Origin: Epiperipatus broadwayi
Taxonomy: Eukaryota > Onychophora > Udeonychophora > Euonychophora > Peripatidae
NCBI GenBank assembly: GCA_028023455.1
Contig: JAQFVV010006846.1
Location: 1-64,000, forward strand
Reading direction: 5' to 3'
DNA length: 64,000 nt
Of the stretch, positions 1 through 12,859 are shown piece by piece. Within the stretch, counting starts at the first letter, position 1, and every line of letters starts with the position of its first letter. Made by a program: the position numbers and the translations under genes. Below the pieces are notes generated by a model. That model saw only the letters and a program-made list of their open reading frames with translations. It did not search any database and was not told the DNA's origin.

Positions 1-570
1 CCTTTTTCTTTCTCATGGTTTTCCAGTTTTTAATGTTTATTACACTTAAAACTATTTTTTAATTAATTTTTACATTTCCTTAATTAATTTTTACATTTCA
101 TTTTAATCTAATATTGTTCAGGAATCTTTCAAACTTAATTGCATTCCAAAGGTGATGAGATATTTTCACAAAAGATTTTTTTATAACAAATTTTATTTTA
201 TATTTGTTTATTTTTAGCCATTTTATTATTTATAAAAAGGAGAAAATGAATTTTAAACTTTTTTATTTTAGATTTTGCCTAAGATTTATTTTACACATTT
301 TATTCCTCTAACTTATTTTTGCTTTATAAAAACAAAGAGAGTTTTCTTTAAAAAAAAAAGAAAAAAGAGTTTCTTAAATCTTTCCCTACTCTCTTGCTAA
401 TAACTGTTTTATTCTAAAAGAAAAATGTGATGCAATCCTTTTATTTAATACTTTTATTTTTACAACTCTGCATTTTAAAATCTACTTTAAAAAATACTAT
501 TATATTTTTCTACTTTCATTTTTATTAATAACTTAATCATTTATTTTAAATGAAAAATATGTAGTGTGAC
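1..570. other. AT-rich spacer, no gene seen
   Basis: Low-complexity A/T sequence with homopolymer runs. No ORF of note, no recognisable element and no convincing splice-site pair. It ends where the compound repeat at about 571 begins. Confidence 0.7.
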
Positions 571-1560
571 AGTTTCTGCTACTGGCTTCCTCAGTGAGGT
601 GCTAGATATATTCAAGCATTAGATTTAAAATACTAAACCAAGTTCAGCACTTTATCTAATGGATAACTATTAAGTAGAAAATCTGAAATTTTCAGACATC
701 CATATGTCTTCCAATGCAGCTATCTATCTTAAATAACCAAATGCAACTGAACCAAGTTCAGATACACCAAATATTAATAGCTTTAGCATTATAAAATCAT
801 CAAAGCCTTAATAGCAAAAAATAAAATTACAAAGAAATCAAGTCATATGTCACATGATCTAATTTAACAAGTTTGTATTACAAAGGTTATATAACGAGTT
901 TGCAAATAGCTCTTAAGTAGCTTTTCAGAATGGGTGACTGAAAATTTCAGATTTTCTACTTAATAATTATCCATCAGATAAACTACTGAGCTTGGCTTGA
1001 TATTTTAAATCTAATTCTTGAATATCCTAGCACCTCACTGAGGAAGCCAGTAGCAGAAATTGGTCTGAGATTGGGGATATTCTGAAAAGATTGTTAAGAG
1101 CTCTTTGCACGCTCATTATATAACATTTGTAATATAAGCTTGTTAAATTAGGTCATGTGACATATGACTTGATTTTCTTGTAATTTGATTTTTTGCTATT
1201 AAGACTTTTGTGATTTTATATTGCTAAAACTATTAATATATGGTGTATCTGAACTTGGTTCAGTCCCATATGGCTATTTAAGATAGATAGCTGGATTGAA
1301 AAACATATGGATGTCTGAAAATTTCAGATTTTCTATTTAATAGTTATCCATTATATAAAGTGCTGGGCTTGGCTAGGTTTTTAAATCTAATGTTTGAATA
1401 TCCTAGCACCTCACTGAGGAAGCCAGTAGTAAAAACCAATCTGAGGTTGGGGATATTCTGAAAAGCTTGTTAAGAGCTATTTGCAAGCTCTTTATATAAC
1501 ATTTGTAATACAAGCTTGTTAAATTAGGTCATATGACATATGACTTGATTTCTTTGTAAT
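571..1560. repeat. Compound inverted plus direct repeat (377-bp unit)
   Basis: Bases 572-930 are the reverse complement of 1079-1434, with only scattered mismatches. In addition 938-1185 recurs directly at 1315-1560 with a 377-bp period. A landmark core, CACCTCACTGAGGAAGCCAG, lies at about 1030 and 1405 on the plus strand and inverted at about 573-600. The structure is one inverted copy followed by about 1.65 direct copies of one unit. A shorter relative of the same family lies at 29703-29886. No coding potential is seen. It is probably a non-autonomous transposon or foldback family; the superfamily is not identifiable by eye. Confidence 0.85.
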
Positions 1561-3168
1561 GTGTATATATATATGCATAAATAACTCATTTGCCTCAATC
1601 AAGGATTCATCAAAAAAATTTCCTAAATATTTTTATCCAGTTACAAATATTTTTGTGTGGTAAAAAGCATTGCTATAGCATCCATACCAAAAAACTAATG
1701 AAACCAAAAACTTAAAATTTCTTATTTGAATCATTAAAGATTTAATATCACTTTTGCTTGCGCATCATCAATGCTTTCTGCTAACTCTTCAACTACTTAC
1801 TTCCCTAAAAACCTCACACTATTATATTCAATCAAATACAAAAAAAAAAAGAAAGACTTATGCTACCTCTTTTATAAATAATTGTAAATAAATAAATAAG
1901 TAGAACCATTCCAAAATATCACTAAGTATAGTTTTTTTTAATCTCTGTAAAGTGTAAATATGGTCAGAGAAACATTGATACTGATAATTGTTTCAGTTTT
2001 CACAATTTTCATTCCAAGTCTAGTCCATTGTTAATGGTCATTTAGTTTTATTTTCAAATTATTTTTTATAATTTATTTTTTAAAAAATATTTGGTAAAAA
2101 CTTGTCTATGAATTCATTTTATTTTATTTATTTATTTTATAAATTCATCTTTCATCCATGTTAAATCTGTAAAAAATATTTCTTTTTTCCAATCTGCAAG
2201 CACAAATAAACTAAATTGTAGAAAACAATTAAGTATGAGAGAAATTATATATTTGAATTTTTTTTTAAAGTGTAATTAAATTAAACTGAAATTTTATCTC
2301 ATTTGTGAATATTTAAATATAATATTTATAAAAAATCGTATATATTTATAATAAAAAAATCCACAAATATAAAGCAGAAATGACAGATCTTAACTTTTTC
2401 ATTAAAAAAAGTCATTGCTTTTATGTTTGACAACTTGACAAATATTAAATTCTGAGAATAAAAAAACAAAGAAAAGGAAAATAATTTTTATTACACACTT
2501 TTAATAACAAAATTTAATAATGTTATATTTTCTTCAATTTGTTATTTTTAACCAAAATGGATTGACAGATAATGATACTGACTGTTATTGGTGTTTTTGC
2601 ATTATACTTTCTTTAATAAAACAAAAATCTTTGTATCCCCAGATGATTTTTCTCTCCTTTAAGATGTATGGTGCCCAACTGAGATCATTAAGCTAAATCA
2701 GTTATTACCAGTAATAATAATGGCTGCATGAATCTATCCTAATTGAAAAAAATGCTGAAAAAAAGCAAAGCTTAAATCTGGTCAGTTGAATACAATTACT
2801 ATATTCTGCCTATTTCCTTGGCGTTCATTGACCAGTAGTGTATATAATGAGTCATGATTTTTGATATGTACATGCACATCATGATTTATAACTAAATGTT
2901 ATCATTGTCTATAATTTTTGGATCTCACTTTTCAAGTAATTTCAATAAGAGCAAAAATTTTTGAGTTTATTCAAAGTCTCAGGGATAAAACTGAATTCCT
3001 ATTCTATATTAATTAATAAAATCTAGGTATTACATCAGTTAGCAAGAATAAAAATGTTGACAGAAAAACATATTAAAATTATTATTAAATGAGACATTTT
3101 TATTGTTCTTAGATATTATTCTTTTATCTATAAAAGAAAATAATATAAGTTCATATTAATAATTTCTA

Positions 3169-3172
<4 letters not shown>
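1561..3172. other. AT-rich spacer, no gene seen
   Basis: Opens with a short TA tract at 1565-1575 and continues as ordinary AT-rich sequence. No long ORF, recognisable domain or long repeat was found on either strand. Confidence 0.65.
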
Positions 3173-3210
<38 letters not shown>

Positions 3211-3212
3211 TA

Positions 3213-3257
<45 letters not shown>
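3173..3257. repeat. (TA)n microsatellite
   Basis: About 85 bp of alternating TA with a small interruption near 3205-3215 (AAATATATTAATA). It is self-complementary and can extrude as a cruciform. It is the longest of many TA tracts in the window. Confidence 0.97.
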
Positions 3258-3259
<2 letters not shown>

Positions 3260-4411
3260 ATACAAAAATGATTACTACAGGAATTTTAATATATAGTGGA
3301 AACATTATGAGAGTTTTTCTTTTTTTACATTCATTAAAATACATATTTACTCTGAACAAAGAGATTAATTAGTTCTTCAGAATCCTTTGTAAATCAGAGT
3401 CTTGATTAAAAAATGAATTATAATAGTTGCTTTTGGCAAAAAAATTTAACTCATTACCATAATAAATATTTTATTAAGTATAATATTAATTTTAAAAAAT
3501 GTTAATTTCCTTCTAATTATACTGTGTAATAAGTATATTATACTTGTGATTTTTTTAAAAAAGTAATTTTATTCTTTATATTCACCATTTACAATTTACT
3601 TGAATAGATGATATTATATTGAATCATGATTCATTAAACTAAAATGAATGATGTAAAAAAAAAATTAACATAATGTAAATTTTTTAATATATTTTTGATA
3701 CACTTTATATTAAATTATCAAAATTCTTTGATTTGTAATTATCTAATAAAACTTTGATTTTTTTTTTTTTTTGGTTGTCAAGCAATTTCAAAAATGCTTT
3801 AAAAATCAACACTCTTTCATTTTTTTTTTTTGAAAATGCACTCTTAAATTAATTTAAATTAAAAATAAAAAATGTACAGTGGATTGCTGCAATTTTAATA
3901 ATGTAAGCCTTTTTTCCCCAATACTATTCATATTTATAGTGATAGGCATTTTTGCCTGAAGGAATATAAGAATTTCTACCTGTACATGAATATTAAATAA
4001 AAAAACAGTTAAGTAAAAATTGTTGTTTAGATAATGTACACATTTTCTCATTCATTTTTAATGTACTTTTAAAATTCTGTATATATGAAAATTTATTTTT
4101 AATTATTTGATCAATAAATATTTTTTTGCAGATTTTTTATGTTATTGATGAAAATATTATTTGTCTTCAGTATCAAAAATTCTATCATAAGAATACTATA
4201 AAAAATTAAATAAATCATATTATCTACTTATAATCATATTTTATTATTGTACATCTTCAAGATTTGATTTTAGTTAAATATATTGAGGATAATATTGTTT
4301 TCATAACATCAGTATCCTAAGATATTAAAGTAAAGGGTATAAATTAATAATAAATATTAGGGCAAATCTATATAAAAGTGGGGTAATATTCATTTATGTC
4401 TGTTATATCCA
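3258..4411. other. AT-rich spacer, no gene seen
   Basis: Homopolymer-rich sequence including T runs at about 3758-3772 and 3820-3831. The minus-strand ORF at 3854-4051 is low-complexity and matches no family I recognise. Nothing else is supported. Confidence 0.6.
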
Positions 4412-4433
4412 AATATATATATATATATATATT
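4412..4433. repeat. (TA)n microsatellite
   Basis: Short alternating AT tract at the edge of the compositionally distinct block that starts near 4440. Confidence 0.9.
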
Positions 4434-4439
4434 ATACCA

Positions 4440-6430
4440 GATACTCAATCTATTCTGAAACAGAGGGTGCCATCAGACCACTACGTGTCTGGAAAAATTT
4501 GTTTACTGTGATCAGAATAGATGATGATGATGGTTTGCGCTGACTAGACTCAGGGAGAAACAAGAGATCTTAAATTGTTTAGACAATTGAGACAAAAGCA
4601 CAAAGACAAACGTCAGCCAAATTAAGTTTAAACATATTTCATAAATTTTATTATGAGAAAATAAATTATTAAATATAAGTTTATGACACAATAGATGGGG
4701 GTTAACTCAGGCGTGTACCAGACATACTAAAGGCAAAGCTATGACAGACTCACTGATCTTCTAATAAACAAATTTAAAAGGGAGGAAGCAAATTTCATTC
4801 AGCAGAGGATTCACCTAAACACTGGTTCTCACTTCCAGACACCTAAACCATATGCTCCTGAAATAGATCAAAGAATCCAGCACTGATGAGCTGTTCGAGA
4901 TCTAAAAATTGGTCAGACCTCGAATGTCCTTATATCGGTATGAGCTGCACCTATTACTACGTTTAAAATAATGGTGATTGATCCACCTCAAGAACAAACG
5001 ACAAACATGACCGAAATGAAGAAACAATTAAAACTGGTAAATCCCAGCCAAACGATTGGCGAAAATTACTTTAAAATTAATAATTAAAGATCCCACTAAG
5101 GGACAAGTAAATAATTAGAAAAACAGTTACGTCTGCCCAGCATTTAAAGAAAATAAACTTACAAACAAATTCTGAGTACACGCTCTGACAAATTTAAAGC
5201 ACACATAATAAATACAAAAAGAAATCTATCGGAGAGTGCACATGAGTACGAAATATCAAAAGTTAAAATACTCTAGCAGAACGAAAGTATTGCTCACCTG
5301 TAATTTAAGAAAGGATAAATCTTATCTTCCTGCTGATGACTTATAAAATTACAAAGAAAAACACAATTCTAATTTCCACTTTTAGAGATATTAGAAACGA
5401 AATCTCCACCTGCGAAAATCAGACAATAAAGTCGTCAGCCAAAAGAGTTTTGGAGGTTTAGCAAGAGGGCAAACATAAAGTATAAAATTAATTATTGAAT
5501 ACTAAATAATTACAGGTAAGCATAAAAAAATATATATACAAGACTGCTAAAGCATTTACAATAGCGAGGCATAAAATATAAAACTCATTTGTCACTCTCC
5601 AATAAACAAAACTGAAAGCAAATTGGAAGCTTAAAACTAAGATTCCAAGACACACTATAAAATATTGGAAAACACAGCAAATATTAGATATGAGGCTATA
5701 TTGATTTAAGAAGACATATTTATGATTAGATTGAGCGGAGATTTAATGAGAATTAATTTACCCTGGGAAGAATAAAAATGAAAATAGTTACCTTTCAGTA
5801 AAACAAAGTTCACGTAGAGTGCGCACTTTTACTTAAGTTCATTTTCAGGTTCTTTAGGCAGCAAGGTAGATATAGAGAGATTCAGGCTTCTTTTAGGTGT
5901 TCAAGGCATTACTGGAGCAAACTTGGAAGTCAGGGATCCGTCTTTTGTGAAGTTAGCAAGCCATTCGGGTGGTGGTAACAAGTATAGAATTTTTCATTTT
6001 GTTGCAGGCAAAAGTATTTAATCACAGTTGATGTCCTTTAAGAAATTAAAGGTCTGCGCTGATATAAATTCTCACTTGATAAACAGCTTGTCTATCAATG
6101 AACAATGAATTCACTGACACTCCAAATTTTTGGGGCTATTTATATGTTGCTCCATTTCCCGTGAAACACTTTCCTTGTTGTCCAATTTCTAAGCCTTAGG
6201 CAGGGCAAATATTAATCTCCTGCTCAATCTATCTAAGAATTCTACCCAGGGTTTATTGAAATGAAAACAACAACATAAAAATCAAATCTCCGCTATCAAA
6301 ATTGTTTACAATAATTAAAATAAAAGCAACAGGAATGCAATTAGCTAGCCAGCTTGTTTTTAAATCAAATGGATTTAAAAACAGGCGGTATATGAAAACT
6401 TTTTTAAAATAAATCGATAAACATTTTTAA
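4440..6430. other. Anonymous block of higher sequence complexity
   Basis: From about 4440 to 6430 the sequence is visibly less AT-rich than its neighbours and has few homopolymers. A short inverted repeat (ATCTATTCTGA at about 4448, its complement near 4512) lies at the left edge. No ORF over 60 codons and no family motif is visible on either strand. Minus-strand splice-like sites exist (for example the complement of CTCACCTG near 5296), but the implied exons close or are tiny. The block could be a non-coding or badly decayed insertion. No long terminal repeats or terminal inverted repeats were found. Confidence 0.45.
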
Positions 6431-7363
6431 AAAAATCCGTTTTACATATAAACGCATGTATACTTGGATACATGCATTCTTTTTAAATAATATTGGAAAT
6501 TTAAACTCTACGTTTAATTAAAATTAAAAGCTTAATAAATTTCTTTTTTTTTTTTTTAATAACAACACCATTGAACCGGATTTCAATCAGGTTAAATATA
6601 TATATAAAGTCAAAGACAAGTAATATTTACATAAATTATTTTGATATGGATTAAATATAAATATGTAATAACAATTAAAATATCTTATTAATAACTTTTA
6701 AAAAGTATATAATTAAAAGATATTTTAGAATGATTAATTTTAATTCTTTAGATTTCATGTTTTTGCAAAAGATATGTAAAATAAATGTTAAATTATCACA
6801 CAAAATCTTCAAATCATTTACAGTTAATGTAACATTTAATTTATTATTAATAAACAGCACACTTCTCTCATATAATTCTATTAAAATAGCTAAAATAAAT
6901 TGTTTCAAGTATGTCTTTTTAATTTATATGTTACACCAAAATTGTCTGAACTTAATATTATTTACACATTTACCTGGTTAGCAAGGATAAATGCCTCATA
7001 AAATAAAATCTCACATAAAAAATAAAAAACAACTATAATGAGTTATGGAAAAAAAATTTAATTGGTCAGAGTTAAATTCAAAATATATATTTAAAAAATA
7101 TGATTAAAAAATAAAGCTTAAATTGAAAATAAAAAAGTTAATTAATAAATAAACATTATACTAAAAATATTATTTAAAAAATACTAACCTATGAATAAAT
7201 ATACTATATAAAAACATTTCAGTAGTTATAATTTTAAAAGAAAAATATTTATAATTTTTTCATTAATGATCTATCATTTTGTTTCGTATATAACAGCAAA
7301 TAATTTCATTGTATTAAAATAAAGCATGAAGAATAAAAAATTAACTACAATGTACATTTTAAA
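6431..7363. other. AT-rich spacer, no gene seen
   Basis: Very AT-rich. A short hairpin (GCATGTAT / ATACATGC) sits near 6453-6475 and a T run near 6543-6558. The overlapping ORFs at 6675-6908 (minus) and 6730-6981 (plus) are low-complexity antisense mirrors without recognisable domains. Confidence 0.6.
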
Positions 7364-7774
7364 AAATATATAAAATATACATACATTCTTCCTTTTTCTT
7401 TTTAAAACTTGTTTATTCAATATTTTACTATAATTTTATTTTTCCATCATAATAACATTTCAACTACATTCTGTAGTCATTAGCAAGTTTCCTCCTAAAT
7501 CTGTTATATCTTCTGAATTGCCCAGGATTTTAAATGAAGAAATGAAACATGCAATTAAATTTTTCCCATCTTCATAAATTTAAGTGCATGTTTCACTTCT
7601 TCATTTAAAATCCTGGGCAATTCAGAAGACATAACAGATATAGGAGGAAACTTGATAATGACTACAGAATGTAGTTGAAACATTGTAATGATGGAAAAAT
7701 AAAATTATAGTAAAATATTGAATAAACAAGTTTTAAAAAGAAAAAAAAAAGAATGTATGTATATTTTATATATT
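7364..7774. repeat. Long near-perfect foldback, arms about 190 bp
   Basis: The left arm, about 7364-7562, is the reverse complement of about 7576-7774, with only a handful of mismatches. The unpaired loop is about 13 bases near 7563-7575. The outer ends carry TACATACATTCTT and its complement AAGAATGTATGTA. There is no ORF. This is a MITE or foldback-type insertion, or an inverted duplication. The high arm identity suggests it is young or maintained by conversion. A transcript through it would form a hairpin of about 190 base pairs. Confidence 0.93.
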
Positions 7775-8414
7775 TATTATGTTGGAGCGGTAATTTAAAA
7801 AAAAAACAAGAAGAAATGAAAAGGTGTGTATATAATTTTTATTTACATTTTAAAATTAAAAATAAAATTAACATAATGGTCATTTTAAAATTTATTTTGA
7901 TGTATTTTATGTTCAACTATTAAATTTTTTTATTTTAGAAATTACTAATCAGTGAGATTTTCAATTTTTTTTTCAGCACGGTTACTCTTTTTTAAAAAAA
8001 TCTAAATTTTTGAATCTGCATAAATCCAGTAAAATTAAATAAAATGTATGTAAATGAATTTTTTCTATTTTGCCAATCTATGTTTACAATAAAACCAGTT
8101 ATTATTATGAATAAGTCACAAACAAATTACAAAATTACTGATTTAAAATTAAATAAGTAAACAGTATTTTAAACTTAATGTTTTAATCTTTGATTATACA
8201 ATGTAGTGTTGATTATTAGCTGTATAATACCTAAAATTATTTTGTTCTCAAAATAACAATTATTTAGGCATTACAATTGTCCTATCTTTCCTGCAAGAAA
8301 AGTGTTTGTATAAATTTATTCCACAAAATTTATTGAATGAATATGGTTTAGTTAATATGTACGTCTTATAACTAAATATTAATATATTTTGTTGTTATAC
8401 ATTGTCAAAGTATA
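7775..8414. other. AT-rich spacer, no gene seen
   Basis: Ordinary AT-rich sequence between the foldback and the pogo-like element. Nothing else recognisable. Confidence 0.65.
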
Positions 8415-9377
8415 CACCTGGGTCTCGTTTATGCGGATTATTTTAATGTGATTTTGAAGTTATGTGATTCATATTTTTCTTAATATCTTTCATATTTCAT
8501 TATATTTATTAGATATCAAGAAATTTAAATTATTAATAACTTATTTTGACTTGAAATACTTTTTTTTTTTCAAAAATATAACATTATATTAGCAGCTAAC
8601 GTGAATATGGCCTGAAGCTGTATTTAGAACTTAGTTTCTATGTAAATGACCTATTTATACTAATGAGTAAATAATAATAATAGATTTATACTTACATATA
8701 AAAATATCACAATAAATATTCAAAAAATTTAAACTTTTAAAACGTATTATGTTATATATAACAAAAATAAATAATCTTTTACATTTTTAAAATAAAAAAC
8801 AAAGATTTTATAAACTGAAAATAATCTTTCTAATGAGAATATTTTGATTGCAATCTTATTTTTTTAATATAGAAACAAAAAACCATTAACACAGCACAAG
8901 ACTGAAAATGGTGCTAGTTGTACATCACATCACGAATAAAAATAAAGTGGCCTAACAGGTTTCTCTGTGCATAATTGCTGAGAGATTCTTGACTTCGTTT
9001 AAGGAGAAGCCATAATACATCACATCACATCGAATCTGATTTCTTACCAGTTTACAAATGAACGCTAGCGGTAATGATTAAAATATGTATGAAAAATGTA
9101 AAATTAAATACTGTAGTAATAAAAAAAAAAAATAAAGTTTGTCTTGTATTAATATTTTTCAAATATTTGAAATTTTTTATTAGTCCTACTTTATTTGCTT
9201 ATTTTTTTAATGCGAATTTTAAAGTAATTTTTCTTTGTTGCTTTGCTTTTATGTGAATTCTGAAAATTACAACCCTATCCCCCATTTTTCAAGGTAAATT
9301 AAGTCAATTTTTGTGTGATTTTTTTTAATGCGGGTTTTCTGTGAAACCTATCTACCACATAAAACGAGACCCAGGTG
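8415..9377. mobile_element. pogo/Tigger-like DNA transposon remnant
   Basis: The left end reads CACCTGGGTCTCGTTTATGC from 8415. The right end, read on the minus strand from 9377, is CACCTGGGTCTCGTTTTATG. Both are directly flanked by TA (8413-8414 and 9378-9379), as expected for the Tc1/mariner-pogo superfamily. A CTCGTTTTATGCGG-type terminus is typical of pogo/Tigger elements, and the interior near 9270-9345 holds phrases reminiscent of that family's subterminal region (CCTATCCCCC, AATGCGGG). No transposase survives: the ORF at 9074-9256 is low-complexity. The copy is a 963-bp non-autonomous or decayed element and carries an unrelated repeat at about 8900-9065. Confidence 0.8.
8900..9065 (+). 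repeat. Dispersed repeat with (ACATC)n tail, copy 1
   Basis: This segment recurs in reverse orientation at 63425-63530. The shared part runs from GTGGC(C)TAACAGG to the end and finishes GAGAAGCCATAATACATCAC followed by ATCACATC. A pentamer tail of this kind is typical of some LINE and SINE 3' ends. An upstream ACATCACATCAC near 8925 could be one side of a target duplication or pre-existing target sequence. The insertion lies inside the pogo-like element and therefore post-dates it. Confidence 0.75.
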
Positions 9378-11501
9378 TATTTCTGATTCTACTAGACTAA
9401 ATAAAACTGGCTTTTTAAAACATTTTGTAGTCATTAAAGATGAAAATCTTCTTTATTTTGGATATCATAATTGAAAACACTGATTGTCTTACACAGATAC
9501 TGGGTGAAAATTAAATAAAATACATTAATCATATTTTAATTCTATAATCAAAACATAATATTATAAACTGTATAATGAATAAACTCTACTGTACATTTTT
9601 AGCATGACTGACATTCTTATTTTCAGAATTATAACTTTGATGAAGTCATTATTCTATGATATCATCAATCTTACAAAATTACTGCTATTTTTTGACTGCC
9701 ATTTGATTTTTGAAGATCATAATAGCAAATAATTGTAGTCAAAATAATGGATACAAATTGATGACAATGAGTATAGTGAATTCTTACATAAAGGTCCATT
9801 GCTAAAAGAGGAAAGATATAATTTCATCAAAAATAATAATATTAAAACCAAGTTGAACATGTTTATTTTATCATCTCTCACTTCAAAAGTTATTAAATGA
9901 ATTCCTCTTATGAAATGGATCATTTGAGTATCTATTACTTTGGAAACACAATTCTTTCTCTTATGATAGAAATTATGTATGACATTTAAGCAAAAAAGAA
10001 GTTTGTTTTCTTGCATTAAAAATGTTTTGCTATGCAGTTCTGTGAAAAATGTTGATATATTTGTCAAATATTTTTATTAAAATTAATATAACATGTTTAA
10101 TACTTATTTCAACTTAAGGCAATTTTTTTTTTCAGAATAAAAAAAAAGTATAATCAACTAATATATAAATAGTTACTACTAAATTGAGTAAAAATTCAAT
10201 AATAGATAAATTATGTCACTGAAGTATACTTAATATACATTTATTCTTAATATATTGAACCACAAGTAATGTGGCTTTAGTGTCTTCAAGTAACACTATC
10301 TTCTTTTGAAAGATCAGCAAAATAAGTAAATGTTAGCAAAAAAACAGTATTTTTTTGAAAATATTAAATTGTAAGGACTATTGGATCTATGGATGTAAAT
10401 TATATATATAATTCACTATAAGAATGATAATTTAATCTTTAAAATTTTGCTTAACTGCAGGATATTGAATCAGTCAGAAATTAAAGAGTATTAAATTAAA
10501 ACCAAAGAAAATAAAAAATTAAATCTAAATTTAAAAAAAAGCAAATTTAACAAAAAATATTATATTTGGACATATATCTATTAACACTCACACATACATT
10601 AGCACATAAGAACATATATTATCTCCACATACATTCTTGTTCTTATGTATACACACATTCACTAACAATAGAGCTGTATTTATTAATTTCTTCTTGACTT
10701 TTAATGACTTCAAGAAATAGTTTAAAAGATATGTATACAGAATGATGTGTATAAATGTTTAAATTGGAAAATTTGTATTTTAAATAAATTGAATTTTTAA
10801 AAAATGCACCTTAACACCTGTTGATGTGATAAATTTTAATGTTATTAACAGAAAGATTGGAGTTATTATATTTACCTTCAAAAAATATTTATTTCCATCC
10901 ACAGTTTTACTTGAAAATTCTTGAAAACAAAGTTGCTAAAAATCACGTGATGTTACTATTTTGACATTTATATTTTCCAAAATAAAACAAATGTCTGTCC
11001 TCAAATATTTTAATAGTAACAGAAAGATATAGCTTTTTAGAATGGAACTATCCTATGCAAAAATGAATGTTTAGTCCTTTAATTTCAGAGCCTTGATATA
11101 TAAGATAGAAACACAAGTTTTCACTTATAATAAATAATGTTAAATGTTTTTTTTCAGGTTTTCCTACATTTAAGGATAGACAAAGATTATTCATAAGAGA
11201 AAATCAATGATTGAATGGTTTTAAGAAAAATTCTGATTGCTATGATGGAACATGATAACCAAGATAGTTGATTAATGTTTTGGAATTAAGATCTACACTG
11301 GAATTAAATTGTATAGAAATTTTTCTTTTGGAAATCCAGAAATAACTGCTTTGATGAGAATAAATGGACAATGGCAAATACAAAAAAAAGATTAGAATCT
11401 TTTTCAAGATCACTCGCTTCTAAACTTTTTTTTAAATGGCATTTTGCCTTTTCTTTCATTAAGAACCCTATGCCCAACAAACATTTGCTATATTGTTAAA
11501 A
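9378..11501. other. AT-rich spacer, no gene seen
   Basis: Long AT-rich interval. The largest ORF (9717-10067, minus, 116 codons) has ordinary composition for random AT-rich sequence, shows no domain I recognise and has no supporting splice structure, so it is not called as a gene. No large inverted or tandem repeat was found. Confidence 0.55.
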
Positions 11502-11647
11502 TCAAGTTAAACTAGGGTAATTTATATGTAATTAATAATTAATTTTTATTATGTATATATGTATTTGTACATTCTTAAGATCAAGCTAAACTAGAGTGAT
11601 TCATATGTAATTAATAATTAATTTTTATTATGCATATATGTATTTGC
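11502..11647. repeat. Tandem duplication, period 79 bp
   Basis: Two adjacent copies, 11502-11570 and 11581-11647. Both begin TCAAG(T/C)TAAACTAG and contain TATGTAATTAATAATTAATT. They differ at a few positions, consistent with an old local duplication. Confidence 0.9.
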
Positions 11648-12859
11648 ATTTGGGAGTATATTGCTTCAAATAATGGCAATGTCTTTATTCCCATTCTGGT
11701 TCTACATGAAAAGTGGATAATTAATGAACACTGTTTATGCAAATTTAAGCTAATATAAAATGAACTGGAATTTTGGTAATAAAAATATCATTTGGTGAAA
11801 ACCTTTTGGCATCATAATCTAGGGTCCACTGATTACTTAATTATATAGATTGGTTCTTGAAACAATCATAACAATCTAATACAAATTAAAGGTCAATTAA
11901 AACGCTATCATATTTTATATATGTGATAAACATACATATTGAATATTTGTTTACTTATGCCTTACTAATAAATAATCCCTGCTTTCTTGTTTTTCAATGT
12001 TTCACATCAAATTTATTAAAAATATATAAAAAAAAAAAAAACAGAAGAGAACTTTTTTCGAATGCAGTATAATGCACAATTATTTTGGACTACATCTGCA
12101 CACTTCAATTCAACCATTTATTATAAATCTTTCAAATACTTAAGCATTCAAATGTTTATCAGCTGCTATTTGTACATAACACCAATATATTTTCATCTGT
12201 GTTATGTGTTGTGATATATGTGTCACCAATGTGAATAATATAGACCTAGATCCAATGTCAAAAGTGGCGTTTCTATCAGAATAGTGCTAAAAATGAGATT
12301 TCTTGAGCAAGGAATTTTCTGAATGTGAATGCTATAACTCTTTAAAAAATAACATTGTGTAACTGATTCATTATAAGCAATGATATTATGATTAATTAAT
12401 AATATAAATATATACTATATTAAACTTTCAAAATATATAAAAACAGTGAACTTATAAAATTGCAGGATACCATGACAAAACAAAACAACTAGATCAGTAT
12501 TTATCATAACTTGTTGTCTTTTAAGATGACATACTAACATCTCAGTTAACAACTATACCTTAAGGTTTAATGAGCCTTTTACATTTACTGCATAATTCTG
12601 CTAAATTATCTTTAAACATATACATTGAAGTTATGGGATTATCATTGAATAATTAAATCCTATAGTAATGGTTCTTAGATATTTCAAATCACTGGCACAC
12701 TTATAAATTGCTTTTCAAATAAATTATTAATATTTGAGTAATAACACAAAGGAATTTAAAAAGGATGTATTTAATTATAAAAACAGTTTAATTTCTAAAA
12801 TATTTCACTGTTAATACATCATTCTTCTTTGCAATGAAGAACCTAATATCTAAACATAA
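11648..12859. other. AT-rich spacer, no gene seen
   Basis: No recognisable element or convincing ORF. A 13-base A run lies near 12029-12041. Confidence 0.6.

Noticed and set aside
5290-5450. Minus-strand exons suggested by acceptor and donor motifs near 5296 and 5415
   Set aside because: One implied exon is about 32 nt and the other reaches a stop. No supporting homology.
9717-10067. 116-codon minus-strand ORF
   Set aside because: Length is within reach of chance, there is no recognisable domain, and no splice or promoter evidence accompanies it.
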